Assembly: GCA_024401305.1 (NCBI GenBank)
Contig: JAKSLI010000002.1
Span: forward strand, 39,448 to 103,447
Direction of reading: 5' to 3'
Source: Bacteroidaceae bacterium
GTDB taxonomy: Bacteria > Bacteroidota > Bacteroidia > Bacteroidales > Bacteroidaceae
Length of the DNA: 64,000 bases
In this document: positions 1 to 8,002 of the stretch, piece after piece
Numbering within the stretch: position 1 is the stretch's first letter
Layout: the number at the start of each line of letters is the position of its first letter
Made by a program: the position numbers and the translations under genes
The notes under the pieces: generated by a model
The model's input: only the letters and a program-made list of their open reading frames with translations
What the model was told of the DNA's origin: nothing
The model's database searches: none

Positions 1-26
1 GCTTATCACAAAATGACATCTTAAGT

Positions 27-383
27 ATGAGAAATTTCAGAGAATTCACTTTCTGGAAAGATGCAGTGTTACTTGCGAAAGACATTTGCATTTACACCAG
101 AAGATTCCCCTCAGAGGAACGTTACGCCTTAGGAGATCAACTTAGAAGAGCTTGTATTTCCATTGCTTCTAATATAGCAGAAGGTGCCGGAAGGAGTTCT
201 GATTCTGACTTCGCTCATTTCTTAGATATCGCTTTGGAGTCTTCCTACGAAGTGGAAACTCAAATTTACATAGCCGAACTGCTGAATTATTTCTCAAAAG
301 AAGAACGGCAAGAACTGATAAATCGTGTAAAATCGATACAACGTAGAATATCATCATTTATTATAGGTGTCCGCAAGGGATAG
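27..383 (+). CDS. Four-helix-bundle protein (23S rRNA intervening-sequence protein family)
   Basis: A 118-residue protein that opens MRNFREFTFWKDAVLLAKDI and carries the pattern LRRACISIASNIAEGAGR. This matches the small S23-like four-helix-bundle family, first seen in intervening sequences of 23S rRNA genes and common as single genes in Bacteroidota. Its molecular role is unknown. The sequence is predicted almost entirely helical, with no signal peptide or membrane segment. The ATG at 27 is the first start in the frame and the length is normal for the family. An AAGGCTAAAGG-type repeat with a TCGCGA hairpin follows the stop codon. Confidence 0.8.
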   Translation: MRNFREFTFWKDAVLLAKDICIYTRRFPSEERYALGDQLRRACISIASNIAEGAGRSSDSDFAHFLDIALESSYEVETQIYIAELLNYFSKEERQELINRVKSIQRRISSFIIGVRKG

Positions 384-435
384 GCCTTTAGCCTTTAGCT
401 TTTAGCCTTTACCCTCGCGACACAGTCGCGAACCA
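383..435. repeat. CCTTTAGCCTTTAG intergenic repeat, copy 1, with TCGCGA hairpin
   Basis: This stretch carries the degenerate unit CCTTTAGCCTTTAGCTTTTAG and ends in a short hairpin, TCGCGACACAGTCGCGA, directly before the start codon at 436. The same phrase recurs before 2160, before 2699 and after rlmH near 7.5 kb. Confidence 0.75.
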
Positions 436-1260
436 ATGACTATAGATCTCTCCAACTTCCTCTCTCTTCTATCCACTGGTGCTTTTGATACGCCGTTGGA
501 GGTTCAACCTATGTCGCTTTTCAAGTGGCAGAGGCTTATTCGTTATGCCGAACAGGAGGGCGTTGGAGAGTTCTTGCGTTATGGCATACAGCGAAGCATC
601 TACGGAGAAAATGTGCTCAAGGCTGACGAGCGCATCTCAACAAACCAAATGTACGAATACCGCCATAAGCTCTACGCGAAGTTCGTAAACAAGCCAATGC
701 CGGTAACGAGATTCTCCAATAAACTTCTTCGCACAAAGATAAACAGCATTTTCCATGACGAGGTGCATAGCTACAACACACAGATGCCGAAGCTTGCACT
801 CCTCGACATGATCTCACATTTCTTGAAGGAGGCGTTCACCGGACGCTTCTCCTTCTTGGATATAATACTCATCGGACTATATCTCCGTCAGGAAGGCGAC
901 AAGGTGGATTTCAACGGACTCGACGAAAACATTGCATCGTTGAATATGAAGAAAGCCGCGAACCTCGTCGGCACGATACTCATCCGCGTGTTCGGATTCT
1001 CACCAGACGAGATACAGTTCTGCAACGACATCGATGATGGCTACTATGACCTCATCGCCCATTATTTCAATCTCTCTTTTGAGGAAATGATAGAGAGTCG
1101 TCACAAGGAGATGACCAACAGCATCACTGTTCTCGGTGCCCATGACCACTCTCGCATCTCAGCCAAGCGCGGATGGCATTATGCAAAATACCACCGCCTG
1201 GAAGCAATCTCAAGTTGGTTCTCCAACACCATCAACAGCATAACGATGGTAGAGGAATAG
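436..1260 (+). CDS. Conserved hypothetical protein, 274 aa
   Basis: I do not recognise the family. The protein has 274 residues, no signal peptide and no convincing membrane span. It is mostly predicted alpha helix, with a basic middle part (around residues 70-110) and many aromatic residues. It is followed in the same direction by the GH25 gene, tsaE and the SpmAB-like gene. The spacers are repeat-filled, so co-transcription is uncertain. Codon use matches the neighbours, and a frame of this length is unlikely to be chance. Function is not assigned. Confidence 0.7.
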   Translation: MTIDLSNFLSLLSTGAFDTPLEVQPMSLFKWQRLIRYAEQEGVGEFLRYGIQRSIYGENVLKADERISTNQMYEYRHKLYAKFVNKPMPVTRFSNKLLRTKINSIFHDEVHSYNTQMPKLALLDMISHFLKEAFTGRFSFLDIILIGLYLRQEGDKVDFNGLDENIASLNMKKAANLVGTILIRVFGFSPDEIQFCNDIDDGYYDLIAHYFNLSFEEMIESRHKEMTNSITVLGAHDHSRISAKRGWHYAKYHRLEAISSWFSNTINSITMVEE

Positions 1261-1323
1261 TTCCACAGTGAAGCGTCATAAGCCCCTGTGTCTGAAGCGT
1301 CAGCTTCTGATAAAATAGAAAAC

Positions 1324-2010
1324 ATGAAAAGAATACTACATATATTATTCACTGCATTGCTTTTCAGCATATCGTCCAGCGCGCAGGAATTGTGTGAAGA
1401 CACCTGTACGCATGTTCATGGCATTGACATCAGCCATTACCAGGGAAGCGTGTTCTGGGAGGCAATTGGCGACAACTCAAAGATGGCCTATGTATATATA
1501 AAATGTACGGAAGGCGGCGACAATCAAGACCCAACCTATTATCGCAACATACAGCTTGCGCGTCAGTATGGACTGAAAGTGGGCAGTTACCATTTCTATC
1601 GTCCAAAGACTGACCAGCAGACTCAGCTCCGCAACTTCCTGGCACAATGCAAGCCTGAACAGCAAGACCTCCTTCCGATGATAGACATCGAGAATGCCGG
1701 AGGCTACAATGCAAGCCGCTTCTGCGATTCGCTCTTCAAGTTCATCGATCTTGTGGAGAAGGCTATAAAGCAAAAGCCACTGCTCTACACCTACAAGAAT
1801 TTCTACAACACATACCTCGCTGGCAAGATTGACGGTTATCCACTCATGATAGCCTGCTACACTAAAGAGCCGCCAGTTCTTATGGACGAGAAAGATTACG
1901 CCATGTGGCAATACACACAGAGCGGACGCATCAACGGCATTAAGGGCCATGTTGACAAGTCACGATTCATGGGCAACCATTCGATGCGAGAAATAAGGTT
2001 TAAACATTAG
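1324..2010 (+). CDS. Secreted GH25 family lysozyme-like glycosidase
   Basis: A 228-residue protein. Residues 1-20 (MKRILHILFTALLFSISSSA) form a signal peptide, so the ATG at 1324 is preferred over the upstream in-frame ATG at 1288. The mature part shows GH25 landmarks: GIDISHYQG with the first catalytic Asp, KCTEG in place of the usual K-ATEG, GSYHFYRP, and PMIDIEN with the acidic pair that completes the active site, then AMWQYTQSG near the C-terminus. GH25 enzymes cut the MurNAc-GlcNAc bond of peptidoglycan, so this is probably a periplasmic or surface muramidase. It has one catalytic domain and no cell-wall-binding repeats. Confidence 0.85.
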   Translation: MKRILHILFTALLFSISSSAQELCEDTCTHVHGIDISHYQGSVFWEAIGDNSKMAYVYIKCTEGGDNQDPTYYRNIQLARQYGLKVGSYHFYRPKTDQQTQLRNFLAQCKPEQQDLLPMIDIENAGGYNASRFCDSLFKFIDLVEKAIKQKPLLYTYKNFYNTYLAGKIDGYPLMIACYTKEPPVLMDEKDYAMWQYTQSGRINGIKGHVDKSRFMGNHSMREIRFKH

Positions 2011-2019
2011 GTTCAAGTT

Positions 2020-2159
2020 TTCAAACTTGAGGGTAAAGGCTAAAGGCTTAAAGCTAAAGGTCTTTTCCCACTTAGCCATTCAACGGCTCTAAACCGCGAT
2101 GCAGAAAGCCTTTAGCCTTTAGCTTTTAGCCTTAAGCCTCGCGATAGCGAACAATAACT
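2020..2159. repeat. Intergenic imperfect palindrome of the AAAGGCTAAAGG family, copy 2
   Basis: The left half carries GGTAAAGGCTAAAGGC and the right half carries GCCTTTAGCCTTTAGC, so a transcript can fold back on itself. It ends CCTCGCGATAGCGAACAATAACT directly against the tsaE ATG. A near-identical copy lies at 2556-2698. Confidence 0.8.
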
Positions 2160-2546
2160 ATGCTTGAAATAAAGATTCCATCATTAGATAAAATAAACGA
2201 GGCTGCCCGAGACTTCCTTTCGCGTATAGGCGACCACACCGTCATTGCGCTCTATGGCGATATGGGAGCAGGCAAGACTACCTTCGTAAAGGCAATCTGC
2301 GATGAACTGCAGGTTGCCGACAATGTCACCTCTCCAACATTCGCCATCGTCAACGAATACACATCTGGCGTCACAGGCGAACCGATATTCCACTTCGATT
2401 TCTATCGAATCAAGAATATGGAGGAAGTCTATGACATCGGCTACGAAGAGTACATCGACAGCGGTTACCTCTGCCTTATGGAATGGCCGGAACTCATCGA
2501 ACCGCTCCTTCCTGACGATTGCCTAAAGGTTAGGATATCACATTGA
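2160..2546 (+). CDS. tsaE: tRNA threonylcarbamoyladenosine biosynthesis ATPase TsaE
   Basis: A 128-residue P-loop protein. The Walker A motif GDMGAGKTT lies near residues 33-41, followed by the family signature TSPTF (about 58-62), FHFDFYRI and the C-terminal EWPELIEPLLPDD. TsaE is the ATPase that works with TsaB and TsaD to put threonylcarbamoyl on A37 of ANN-decoding tRNAs. The length is at the short end for the family, with nothing catalytic missing. It is cytoplasmic. The start is the only ATG that leaves the N-terminal strand intact. The upstream spacer is a repeat that ends at the ATG. Confidence 0.92.
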   Translation: MLEIKIPSLDKINEAARDFLSRIGDHTVIALYGDMGAGKTTFVKAICDELQVADNVTSPTFAIVNEYTSGVTGEPIFHFDFYRIKNMEEVYDIGYEEYIDSGYLCLMEWPELIEPLLPDDCLKVRISH

Positions 2547-2555
2547 TTCAAGTTT

Positions 2556-2698
2556 TTTCAAACTTGAGGGTAAAGGCTAAAGGCTTAAAGCTAAAGGCCT
2601 TTTATCCCATAAGCTATACAACAGCTCCAAACCGCGATGCAGAAAGTCTTTAGCCTTTAGCTTTTAGCCTTCAGCCTCGCGATAGCGAACAAAAAACT
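2556..2698. repeat. Intergenic imperfect palindrome of the AAAGGCTAAAGG family, copy 3
   Basis: Nearly the same sequence as 2020-2159, including the inner stretch CCGCGATGCAGAAAG and the terminal CTCGCGATAGCGAACAA. It abuts the ATG at 2699. Two close copies bracketing tsaE suggest recent copying or gene conversion. Confidence 0.8.
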
Positions 2699-3928
2699 AT
2701 GCTCAACTACATCTGGTTTTCCTTCTTCGCGATAGCCTTTATCGCAGCTCTCTGCCAATCCATCTTTGGCGGCGATGCCGATATATGGTCACGCCTGATG
2801 AACTGCACCTTCGAGTCGTCGCAGAAGGCGTTCGAGATTTGCCTCGGACTCACTGGCGTGCTTACCTTCTGGCTGGGACTCATGAAGATTGGTGAGAAGG
2901 CAGGGCTTGTGGCTAAGTTGGGCAAGTGGATCAGTCCACTCTTCTCGCGCATATTTCCCGGCATACCGAAAGGACATCCGGCATCAGGAAGCATCGTTCT
3001 CAATGTATCTGCCAACATCCTCGGACTCGACAATGCCGCAACGCCTATGGGATTGAAGGCAATGAAGGAGTTGCAGGAGCTAAATCCGAAAAAAGATACT
3101 GCCTCCGACGCAATGATCATGATGCTCGTGCTCAATACAAGCGGACTTACCATCATACCGATTTCCGTCATGATGTATCGCGCACAGTATCACGCTGCCA
3201 ATCCGAGCGATGTGTTCATGCCGATACTCCTTGCTACTTTCTGTAGCACTCTTGCCGGACTCATCCTCGTCTGCCTTAAGCAGAAGATAAACCTCTTCGA
3301 CAAGGTTCTTGGCACCATGCTTCTCGGTTCAATCGCCTTCATCGGCGGCATCTGTTGGCTCTTCAGCAGCATGAACCAGGAGCAGATAGCGTTCTATTCT
3401 ACGCTCTTCAGCAATGTACTGCTGTTCTCTGCCATTATGACTTTCATCGGAAGCGGTATGTTGAAGAAAGTGCCTATCTTTGAGACTTTCATTGAAGGCG
3501 CAAAGGAAGGTTTCTCTACGGTGGTAACAATCATTCCGTATCAGATAGCGCTCTTCGTGGGCATCTCGCTCTTCCGCGAATGTGGTGCGATGACATTCAT
3601 CACCAACGGCATCGAGTGGCTTGTCAGTCTCGTATGGTTGCCTACCGATTTCGTGCCGTCGCTGCCATGCGCCATACTGAAACCCCTTTCGGGAGGCGGT
3701 GCCCGTGCTGCCATGCTCGATGTCTTTGAGGCATACGGCGTTGACAGCTTTGCGGGAAAACTCGCATCATGCGTACAAGGAGCAACCGACACTACGATGT
3801 ACATCCTTGCCGTATATTTCGGTAGCGTAGGCATCAAGAAGTTCCGATATGCAGCCACATACGGACTTCTGGCAGACCTCGTTGGAGTTGTAGCAGCCAT
3901 CTTCATGGGCTATATCTTCTTCGCTTGA
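2699..3928 (+). CDS. SpmA/SpmB-like nucleoside-recognition (gate) domain membrane protein
   Basis: A 409-residue polytopic membrane protein in which both halves of the SpmA-SpmB pair are fused. The N-terminal half (about 1-200) has GLTGVLTFWLGLMKIGEKAG and LGLDNAATPMGLKAM. The C-terminal half (about 215-409) has AKEGFSTVVTIIPYQIALFV and CAILKPLSGGGARAAM. Both are typical gate-domain segments. Outside spore formers the role is not settled, and transport of a small solute is the usual guess. Roughly eight or more hydrophobic spans are visible. It starts at an ATG next to a repeat. Confidence 0.85.
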   Translation: MLNYIWFSFFAIAFIAALCQSIFGGDADIWSRLMNCTFESSQKAFEICLGLTGVLTFWLGLMKIGEKAGLVAKLGKWISPLFSRIFPGIPKGHPASGSIVLNVSANILGLDNAATPMGLKAMKELQELNPKKDTASDAMIMMLVLNTSGLTIIPISVMMYRAQYHAANPSDVFMPILLATFCSTLAGLILVCLKQKINLFDKVLGTMLLGSIAFIGGICWLFSSMNQEQIAFYSTLFSNVLLFSAIMTFIGSGMLKKVPIFETFIEGAKEGFSTVVTIIPYQIALFVGISLFRECGAMTFITNGIEWLVSLVWLPTDFVPSLPCAILKPLSGGGARAAMLDVFEAYGVDSFAGKLASCVQGATDTTMYILAVYFGSVGIKKFRYAATYGLLADLVGVVAAIFMGYIFFA

Positions 3929-3942
3929 TGCCAACGCTCATT

Positions 3943-3992
3943 ACTCATTACTCAACGCTCATTACTCATTACTCAAAGATCATTACTCAAAA
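3943..3992. repeat. Degenerate CTCATTACT tandem repeat abutting a start codon
   Basis: About five copies of CTCATTACTCATTACTCAA-like units fill the whole spacer up to the ATG at 3993. The same unit recurs at 5318-5372 after the OmpA-like gene. Confidence 0.8.
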
Positions 3993-4763
3993 ATGAAATA
4001 TTGTCACTATTGCGGAAAGCAAATGCCCGACGACAGCATCTTCTGCCCTGCATGCGGCAAGCGCCTTTACACTCAACAGCAAGGCGAACAACCGGAACAG
4101 CAACCTCAAGAGTTTGAGGAAGAGCCAGAGAAGAAGCAGAGTTCCCTTTGGGGCTTCACCATAGTGGTGCTTATCATCACGCTCATAGCCGCAGCCGTAG
4201 TGTATTTCTACAACACCTTCGCAGGAGAGTCTGCCCTCGCTCCGAAAGACGACATTCAGCAGATAGACACCGCTGTAACGCAGCCACAAGAAGATCCTGA
4301 AGAAGAAATGTCGGAAGAAGACGAGCTCTCACAGGCAGAGTTTGATTTGCGCAAGCGAGTGCAGAAGATGTACAACGACGCCCTGTCCATGGATGGTGAC
4401 GCAAGCTATACAGGCAGATATTGTTCTGCAAGCTTGAGGAATCTCATACTGAAAGCAGATGCCGTCAGCTCAAACTGGCTGGATTGCAATGTGTGGACAT
4501 TCTCAAAGGAAACAGAGCATCCGCAGATAGAGCAGATACAGGTGAAATCCTACAATCCGATGCAGTCCGTCGTAAAGATTGCTGTTCGTCCTAAGGTAAA
4601 TGCAGATATCGTCAACATCGTTACCCTCCGACTCGTAAAGGAAGACGGCGCATGGCTTATCGACGACTTTGAGAAGGACGGTCGCAGCGTACGCAACATG
4701 GCAGAGCACGCACTCGTTGTTGATGAAGTTCGCCGCGAAATATTCGCCGACACGGTTATGTAA
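3993..4763 (+). CDS. Zinc-ribbon membrane protein with DUF3828-like extracytoplasmic domain
   Basis: A 256-residue protein. Residues 1-27 form a zinc ribbon with two knuckles, CHYC and CPAC. A Gln/Glu-rich linker follows, then one membrane span near residues 50-72 (WGFTIVVLIITLIAAAVVYF), a second acidic linker and a folded C-terminal domain from about residue 115 that ends ...GAWLIDDF. That ending resembles DUF3828/NTF2-like domains in Bacteroidota. The ribbon should be cytoplasmic and the C-terminal domain periplasmic. The function is unknown; a link between cytoplasmic sensing and the envelope is only an inference. Confidence 0.75.
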   Translation: MKYCHYCGKQMPDDSIFCPACGKRLYTQQQGEQPEQQPQEFEEEPEKKQSSLWGFTIVVLIITLIAAAVVYFYNTFAGESALAPKDDIQQIDTAVTQPQEDPEEEMSEEDELSQAEFDLRKRVQKMYNDALSMDGDASYTGRYCSASLRNLILKADAVSSNWLDCNVWTFSKETEHPQIEQIQVKSYNPMQSVVKIAVRPKVNADIVNIVTLRLVKEDGAWLIDDFEKDGRSVRNMAEHALVVDEVRREIFADTVM

Positions 4764-4814
4764 CCAAAAACTGAAAACCATAAACCCAAAACCACATAAC
4801 TACAACAAAGAAAT

Positions 4815-5300
4815 ATGAAGAAACTTATTCTATTTACTCTCACACTTATCATCTCATGCCTCTCTGTATCAGCGCAAAGCATTGCAGATCAGGCAGCAGC
4901 AAAAGACCGTGAAATCGCAGCTCTCAAGAAGCAACTTGCAGAGCGAGAGGCTCGTTTGCGCCTCGAACAGCCAGGCAACCTCATGCCAACAGTCTATTTC
5001 CAGCAGAACTCTTCCATTGTGACAAGCCCTAACGACCCTCCTATCGAAATGATTGCAAACTATATCAAGGCTCGTCCAAATGCCATTGTCGAGATTCGCG
5101 GATACGCATCTGTCGATGAATCAAACCCACGCACACTCTGCAAGGCAAGAGTTGACGCCGTTGCCAACGAACTCATGGTGAAATACGGCATCAACCCACA
5201 GCAACTCAGAATCATCGTATATGGAGCAACCAACATCTTCTACAAGACTCCATCATACAACCGCCTCGTAACATTCCACGACAAGAATATGCAGAAATGA
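4815..5300 (+). CDS. Small OmpA-like periplasmic or outer-membrane protein
   Basis: A 161-residue protein with a clear signal peptide (MKKLILFTLTLIISCLSVSA). A short coiled coil follows (about 22-50; AAKDREIAALKKQLAEREAR), then an OmpA-C-like domain with TVYFQQNSSIV, NAIVEIRGYASVDESNP and R-VDAVANELMVKYGI. The usual NxxLSxxRA signature is replaced by NPRTLCKARVDAV. OmpA-type domains bind peptidoglycan, and the coiled coil suggests oligomers. It starts about 50 bp after the zinc-ribbon gene and may share its transcript. Confidence 0.8.
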   Translation: MKKLILFTLTLIISCLSVSAQSIADQAAAKDREIAALKKQLAEREARLRLEQPGNLMPTVYFQQNSSIVTSPNDPPIEMIANYIKARPNAIVEIRGYASVDESNPRTLCKARVDAVANELMVKYGINPQQLRIIVYGATNIFYKTPSYNRLVTFHDKNMQK

Positions 5301-5317
5301 TGACTAATGACGAATGG

Positions 5318-5372
5318 CTAATGACTAATGACTGATGCCCCTCATTACTCAATACTCATTACTCAATACTCC
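5318..5372. repeat. Degenerate TCATTACTCAATACTC tandem repeat
   Basis: Runs of TAATGACTAATGAC followed by CTCATTACTCAATACTC, related to the 3943-3992 repeat and partly in inverse orientation. It lies between the OmpA-like gene and the tRNA promoter. Confidence 0.7.
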
Positions 5373-5452
5373 GAAATTTGATAATTATTAAGAAATGCGC
5401 CATTAGGTGCCGATTATAGGCATTTGATGGCGCACTTTTCATAAAAAAGCAT

Positions 5453-5460
5453 TACCTTTG
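5453..5460 (+). promoter_or_regulatory. -7 box of the tRNA-Glu promoter
   Basis: TACCTTTG fits the Bacteroidota TAnnTTTG element and ends 18 bp before the tRNA 5' end. I see no well-placed -33 TTTG. Confidence 0.55.
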
Positions 5461-5478
5461 CACCCGCAAACAAGCAAT

Positions 5479-5555
5479 GCTGGATTCGTCTAGTGGTCCA
5501 GGACGCCTGCCTCTCACGCAGGAGATCACGGGTTCGACTCCCGTATCCAGTACCA
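5479..5555 (+). tRNA. tRNA-Glu, anticodon CTC, CCA encoded
   Basis: The cloverleaf can be drawn by eye. The acceptor strand GCTGGAT pairs with ATCCAGT, including a G1-U72 wobble. The D arm starts TCGTCTAG. The anticodon stem-loop is CCTGC-CTCTCAC-GCAGG with CTC at 34-36, and the T arm is ACGGG-TTCGACT-CCCGT. Discriminator A73 is followed by genomic CCA. CTC reads GAG, so this is the minor Glu isoacceptor. Confidence 0.93.
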
Positions 5556-5634
5556 GAAAAGGAGAAACCCAAAAGGTTTCTCCTTTTTCTTTGTGCCTAT
5601 TGTGCTTCCTTCTTGTGGAAGCTCCGTTTTTTCA

Positions 5635-5876
5635 TTGATACTATTTTGTCAGAATATCCCTTGGTTTTCAAAACTCTGCGGGATTCAATAAAAAACTCAC
5701 GGTAAAACGACCAAAAACTCATAGAGATATTTTATTTTCTCCGTGAGTTTTTGGTCGTTTTACCGTGAGTTTTTTTACGCTTTTCTAACACATTGATTTT
5801 TAATTTGTTACAAAACTCTTAAAAATCGAGTGAAATAGAAAAGAATATGATCGAAACACTGATACTATTTTGTCAG
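5635..5876. repeat. 242-bp intergenic element, copy A: 16-bp terminal direct repeats around a 31-bp-arm palindrome
   Basis: The element is bounded by GATACTATTTTGTCAG at 5637-5652 and again at 5861-5876, as direct repeats. Inside are two perfect 31-bp inverted arms, 5691-5721 and 5744-5774, starting AAAAACTCACGGTAAAACG, around a 22-bp loop at 5722-5743. A second copy lies at 37128-37366 with the loop inverted. The element sits between the tRNA (+) and uxaB (-), which converge, so the RNA hairpin may end transcription from both sides. Confidence 0.9.
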
Positions 5877-5904
5877 TAAGCAGTTGGAATTTATGCCACG
5901 AACA

Positions 5905-7383
5905 TTAGAGAATAGACTCTACTGTAGCGAGCATACCCTTTGACTGGATGTCATCGAGGAAGCCCTTGATCATGGCAGTGAGACCTGGAATCTCGTTGAG
6001 GTCGCTCTTCCAAACTTCTGTCATAGCGAGAACGCCTTCTGCAACCTTCTGAGTGTCGCCTGTTGCCCAAAGGTCTGTGAGCTTCTGCATGATTGCTGGA
6101 TCGTCGTTTGGAGTGATAGGAGCACCGTCCTCACGAACACCACCCTTGTAGTATGTGATGATTGCAGCGAGACCGAGAACAAGACCCTTAGGAAGTTCGC
6201 CCTTGCGCTCGAGGTAGATCTTGAGACCTGGGAGGTCGCGTGTCTCATACTTAGGGAATGAGTTGAGCATGATAGATGTTACCTGGTGGTCAACGAATGG
6301 GTTGTTGAAGCGCTCGAGTACGTCAGCACCGAACTTCTCAAGTTCTTCCATTGGGAGGTTGAGAGTCTGCATGAGCTCTTCGAACTGTACCTTGTGGATG
6401 TACTTGCCAAGGATAGGGTGGTTGCAAGCGTCGCGAACGATGTTCACGCCTGAGAGGTAAGTGACAGGAGAGAGAACAGTGTGAGGGCCGTTGAGGAGAG
6501 TAACCTTACGCTCGTGGTATGGCTTCTCAGACTCAGCGATGAGTACGTGGAGACCAGCCTTCTCTGCAGGGAATTCCTTGCGGAGGTCTTCGATAGACAT
6601 GTTCTCTGGCTTCTCGATAACCCAGAGGTGGAAGATTTCTGCCTGAACAACGAGGTTGTCGTTGTAAGAGATCTTCTCGCGGATTTCGTTGATCTCGTGG
6701 CGTGGGAAGCCAGGAACGATACGGTCAACGAGAGTAGCACAAACATAGTTGTACTTCTCAACCCACTCCTTGAAGCCTTCGTAGTCAGCACCGAAGTCGT
6801 CCTTCCAGAGCTCGATGTACTGAGCGATGCACTCCTTGAGCTTGTGGCCGTTGAGGAAGATGAGCTCGCAAGGCATGATGATAAGACCCTTCTCAGGATC
6901 GCCAGCGAATGTCTGGTAACGACGATAGAGGAACTGAACGAGCTTGCCTGGGTAAGAAGAAGCAGGAGCGTCAGAAAGCTTGCAAGCAGGATCGAAAGCG
7001 ATACCAGCCTCAGTAGTGTTAGAGATTACGAAGCGGATTTCTGGCTGATCAGCGAGAGCCATGTAAGCCCAGTTCTGTGAGTATGGGTTGATAGCGCGAG
7101 AGATAACGTCGATACGCTCGAGAGTGTTCACTGGTTCGCCGTTCTCACGACCCTGAAGGTTTACGTGATAGAGACAGTCCTGACCGTTGAGCCAGTCAAC
7201 CATACCGCGCTCGATAGGCTGAACAACTACAACAGAGCCGTTGAAGTCTGTCTTCTGGTCCATGTTCCATACAATCCAATCTACGAATGCGCGGAGGAAG
7301 TTACCTTCGCCAAACTGAACGATTTTCTCAGGCATCACGCTCTTAGGAGCGGTGCGCTTGTTGAGTTCTTGAAGTTTTGCCAT
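5905..7383 (-). CDS. uxaB: Tagaturonate reductase (altronate oxidoreductase)
   Basis: A 492-residue protein of the mannitol dehydrogenase/long-chain polyol dehydrogenase superfamily. The N-terminus has IVQFGEGNFLRAF, a dinucleotide-binding strand typical of UxaB. The middle has VISNTTEAGIAF. The catalytic region has KVTLLNGPHT, with the Lys and His of the K-x-x-x-L-N-G-x-H signature, and the C-terminal helical domain has EELMQTLNLPMEEL. UxaB reduces tagaturonate to altronate with NADH in galacturonate breakdown. Length is normal. The other uxa genes are not in the window. It lies 143 bp downstream of rlmH on the same strand, with a strong hairpin between them. Confidence 0.9.
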   Translation of the reverse strand: MAKLQELNKRTAPKSVMPEKIVQFGEGNFLRAFVDWIVWNMDQKTDFNGSVVVVQPIERGMVDWLNGQDCLYHVNLQGRENGEPVNTLERIDVISRAINPYSQNWAYMALADQPEIRFVISNTTEAGIAFDPACKLSDAPASSYPGKLVQFLYRRYQTFAGDPEKGLIIMPCELIFLNGHKLKECIAQYIELWKDDFGADYEGFKEWVEKYNYVCATLVDRIVPGFPRHEINEIREKISYNDNLVVQAEIFHLWVIEKPENMSIEDLRKEFPAEKAGLHVLIAESEKPYHERKVTLLNGPHTVLSPVTYLSGVNIVRDACNHPILGKYIHKVQFEELMQTLNLPMEELEKFGADVLERFNNPFVDHQVTSIMLNSFPKYETRDLPGLKIYLERKGELPKGLVLGLAAIITYYKGGVREDGAPITPNDDPAIMQKLTDLWATGDTQKVAEGVLAMTEVWKSDLNEIPGLTAMIKGFLDDIQSKGMLATVESIL

Positions 7384-7440
7384 TTTTTTGTTAGTTATTA
7401 TAAAAGTTTTTGGTTTTTTGTTTTAGGTTTTTGGTTTGGG

Positions 7441-7462
7441 ACCCAGCGGAAAACCGCTGGGC
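7441..7462. promoter_or_regulatory. Perfect hairpin between rlmH and uxaB
   Basis: CCCAGCGGAAAACCGCTGGG is an 8-bp stem with a four-base loop in the rlmH-uxaB spacer. On the minus strand no U-tract follows, so it may be a stability or attenuation element and not a simple terminator. Confidence 0.5.
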
Positions 7463-7470
7463 ACGGGGGC

Positions 7471-7526
7471 TAATTTTAGCCTTTAGCTTTTAGCCTTTAC
7501 CCTTTAGCCTCGCAGCTAGCTGCGAA
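7471..7526. repeat. AAAGGCTAAAGG family repeat, copy 4
   Basis: TTTTAGCCTTTAGCTTTTAG followed by a CTCGCAGCTAGCTGCGA palindrome at the end of rlmH. It is the same phrase as at 383, 2020 and 2556. Confidence 0.7.
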
Positions 7527-7997
7527 CTACTCATGATGATAAGGTTCACCCTTAATGATTGTGCAGGCGCGGTAGAGTTGCTCTGCGAAGATGAGTCGCA
7601 CCATCTGATGCGAGAATGTCATCTTTGAAAGCGAGATCTTCTCGTTAGCCCGAGCATAGACGTCCTTTGAGAAACCGTAAGGTCCGCCGATGATGAACAC
7701 CAGTCGCTTTGCCGTCTGCTGCTTCTTCTCTATCCACGAAGCATACTCGACGCTGCGGAACTCCTTGCCGTGCTCGTCGAGAAGAACGACGGTGTCGGAA
7801 GTCTGCAGTAGCTTCAGTATCAGTTCACCCTCCTTCTGCTTCTGCTGTTCCTCGGAAAGATTCTTCGAATTCTTGAGGTCTGCTATGACCTGAATGTCAA
7901 ACGGGATGTAGTGGTTTATGCGCGAAACATAGTCTTCTATCGCCGTTTGATACATCTTGTTGTCGGTCTTTCCTATGAGGATAAGGGTGGCTTTCAT
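7527..7997 (-). CDS. rlmH: 23S rRNA (pseudouridine1915-N3) methyltransferase RlmH
   Basis: A 156-residue SPOUT methyltransferase. It shows FIIGGPYGFSKDVYARA (the knotted SAM-binding loop) and the C-terminal signature SLSKMTFSHQMVRLIFAEQLYRA ending YHHE. The start at 7997 gives the family N-terminus MKATLILIGKTD; the upstream in-frame ATG at 8033 would add a basic stretch that overlaps the promoter. RlmH methylates pseudouridine 1915 in helix 69 of 23S rRNA. The -7 box ends only about five bases before the ATG, which suggests a leaderless or very short-leader mRNA. Confidence 0.93.
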   Translation of the reverse strand: MKATLILIGKTDNKMYQTAIEDYVSRINHYIPFDIQVIADLKNSKNLSEEQQKQKEGELILKLLQTSDTVVLLDEHGKEFRSVEYASWIEKKQQTAKRLVFIIGGPYGFSKDVYARANEKISLSKMTFSHQMVRLIFAEQLYRACTIIKGEPYHHE

Positions 7998-8002
7998 AGG
8001 GG

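Noticed and set aside
5493-5705. 70-residue plus-strand open frame
   Set aside because: It runs through the tRNA-Glu gene and into the repeat element.
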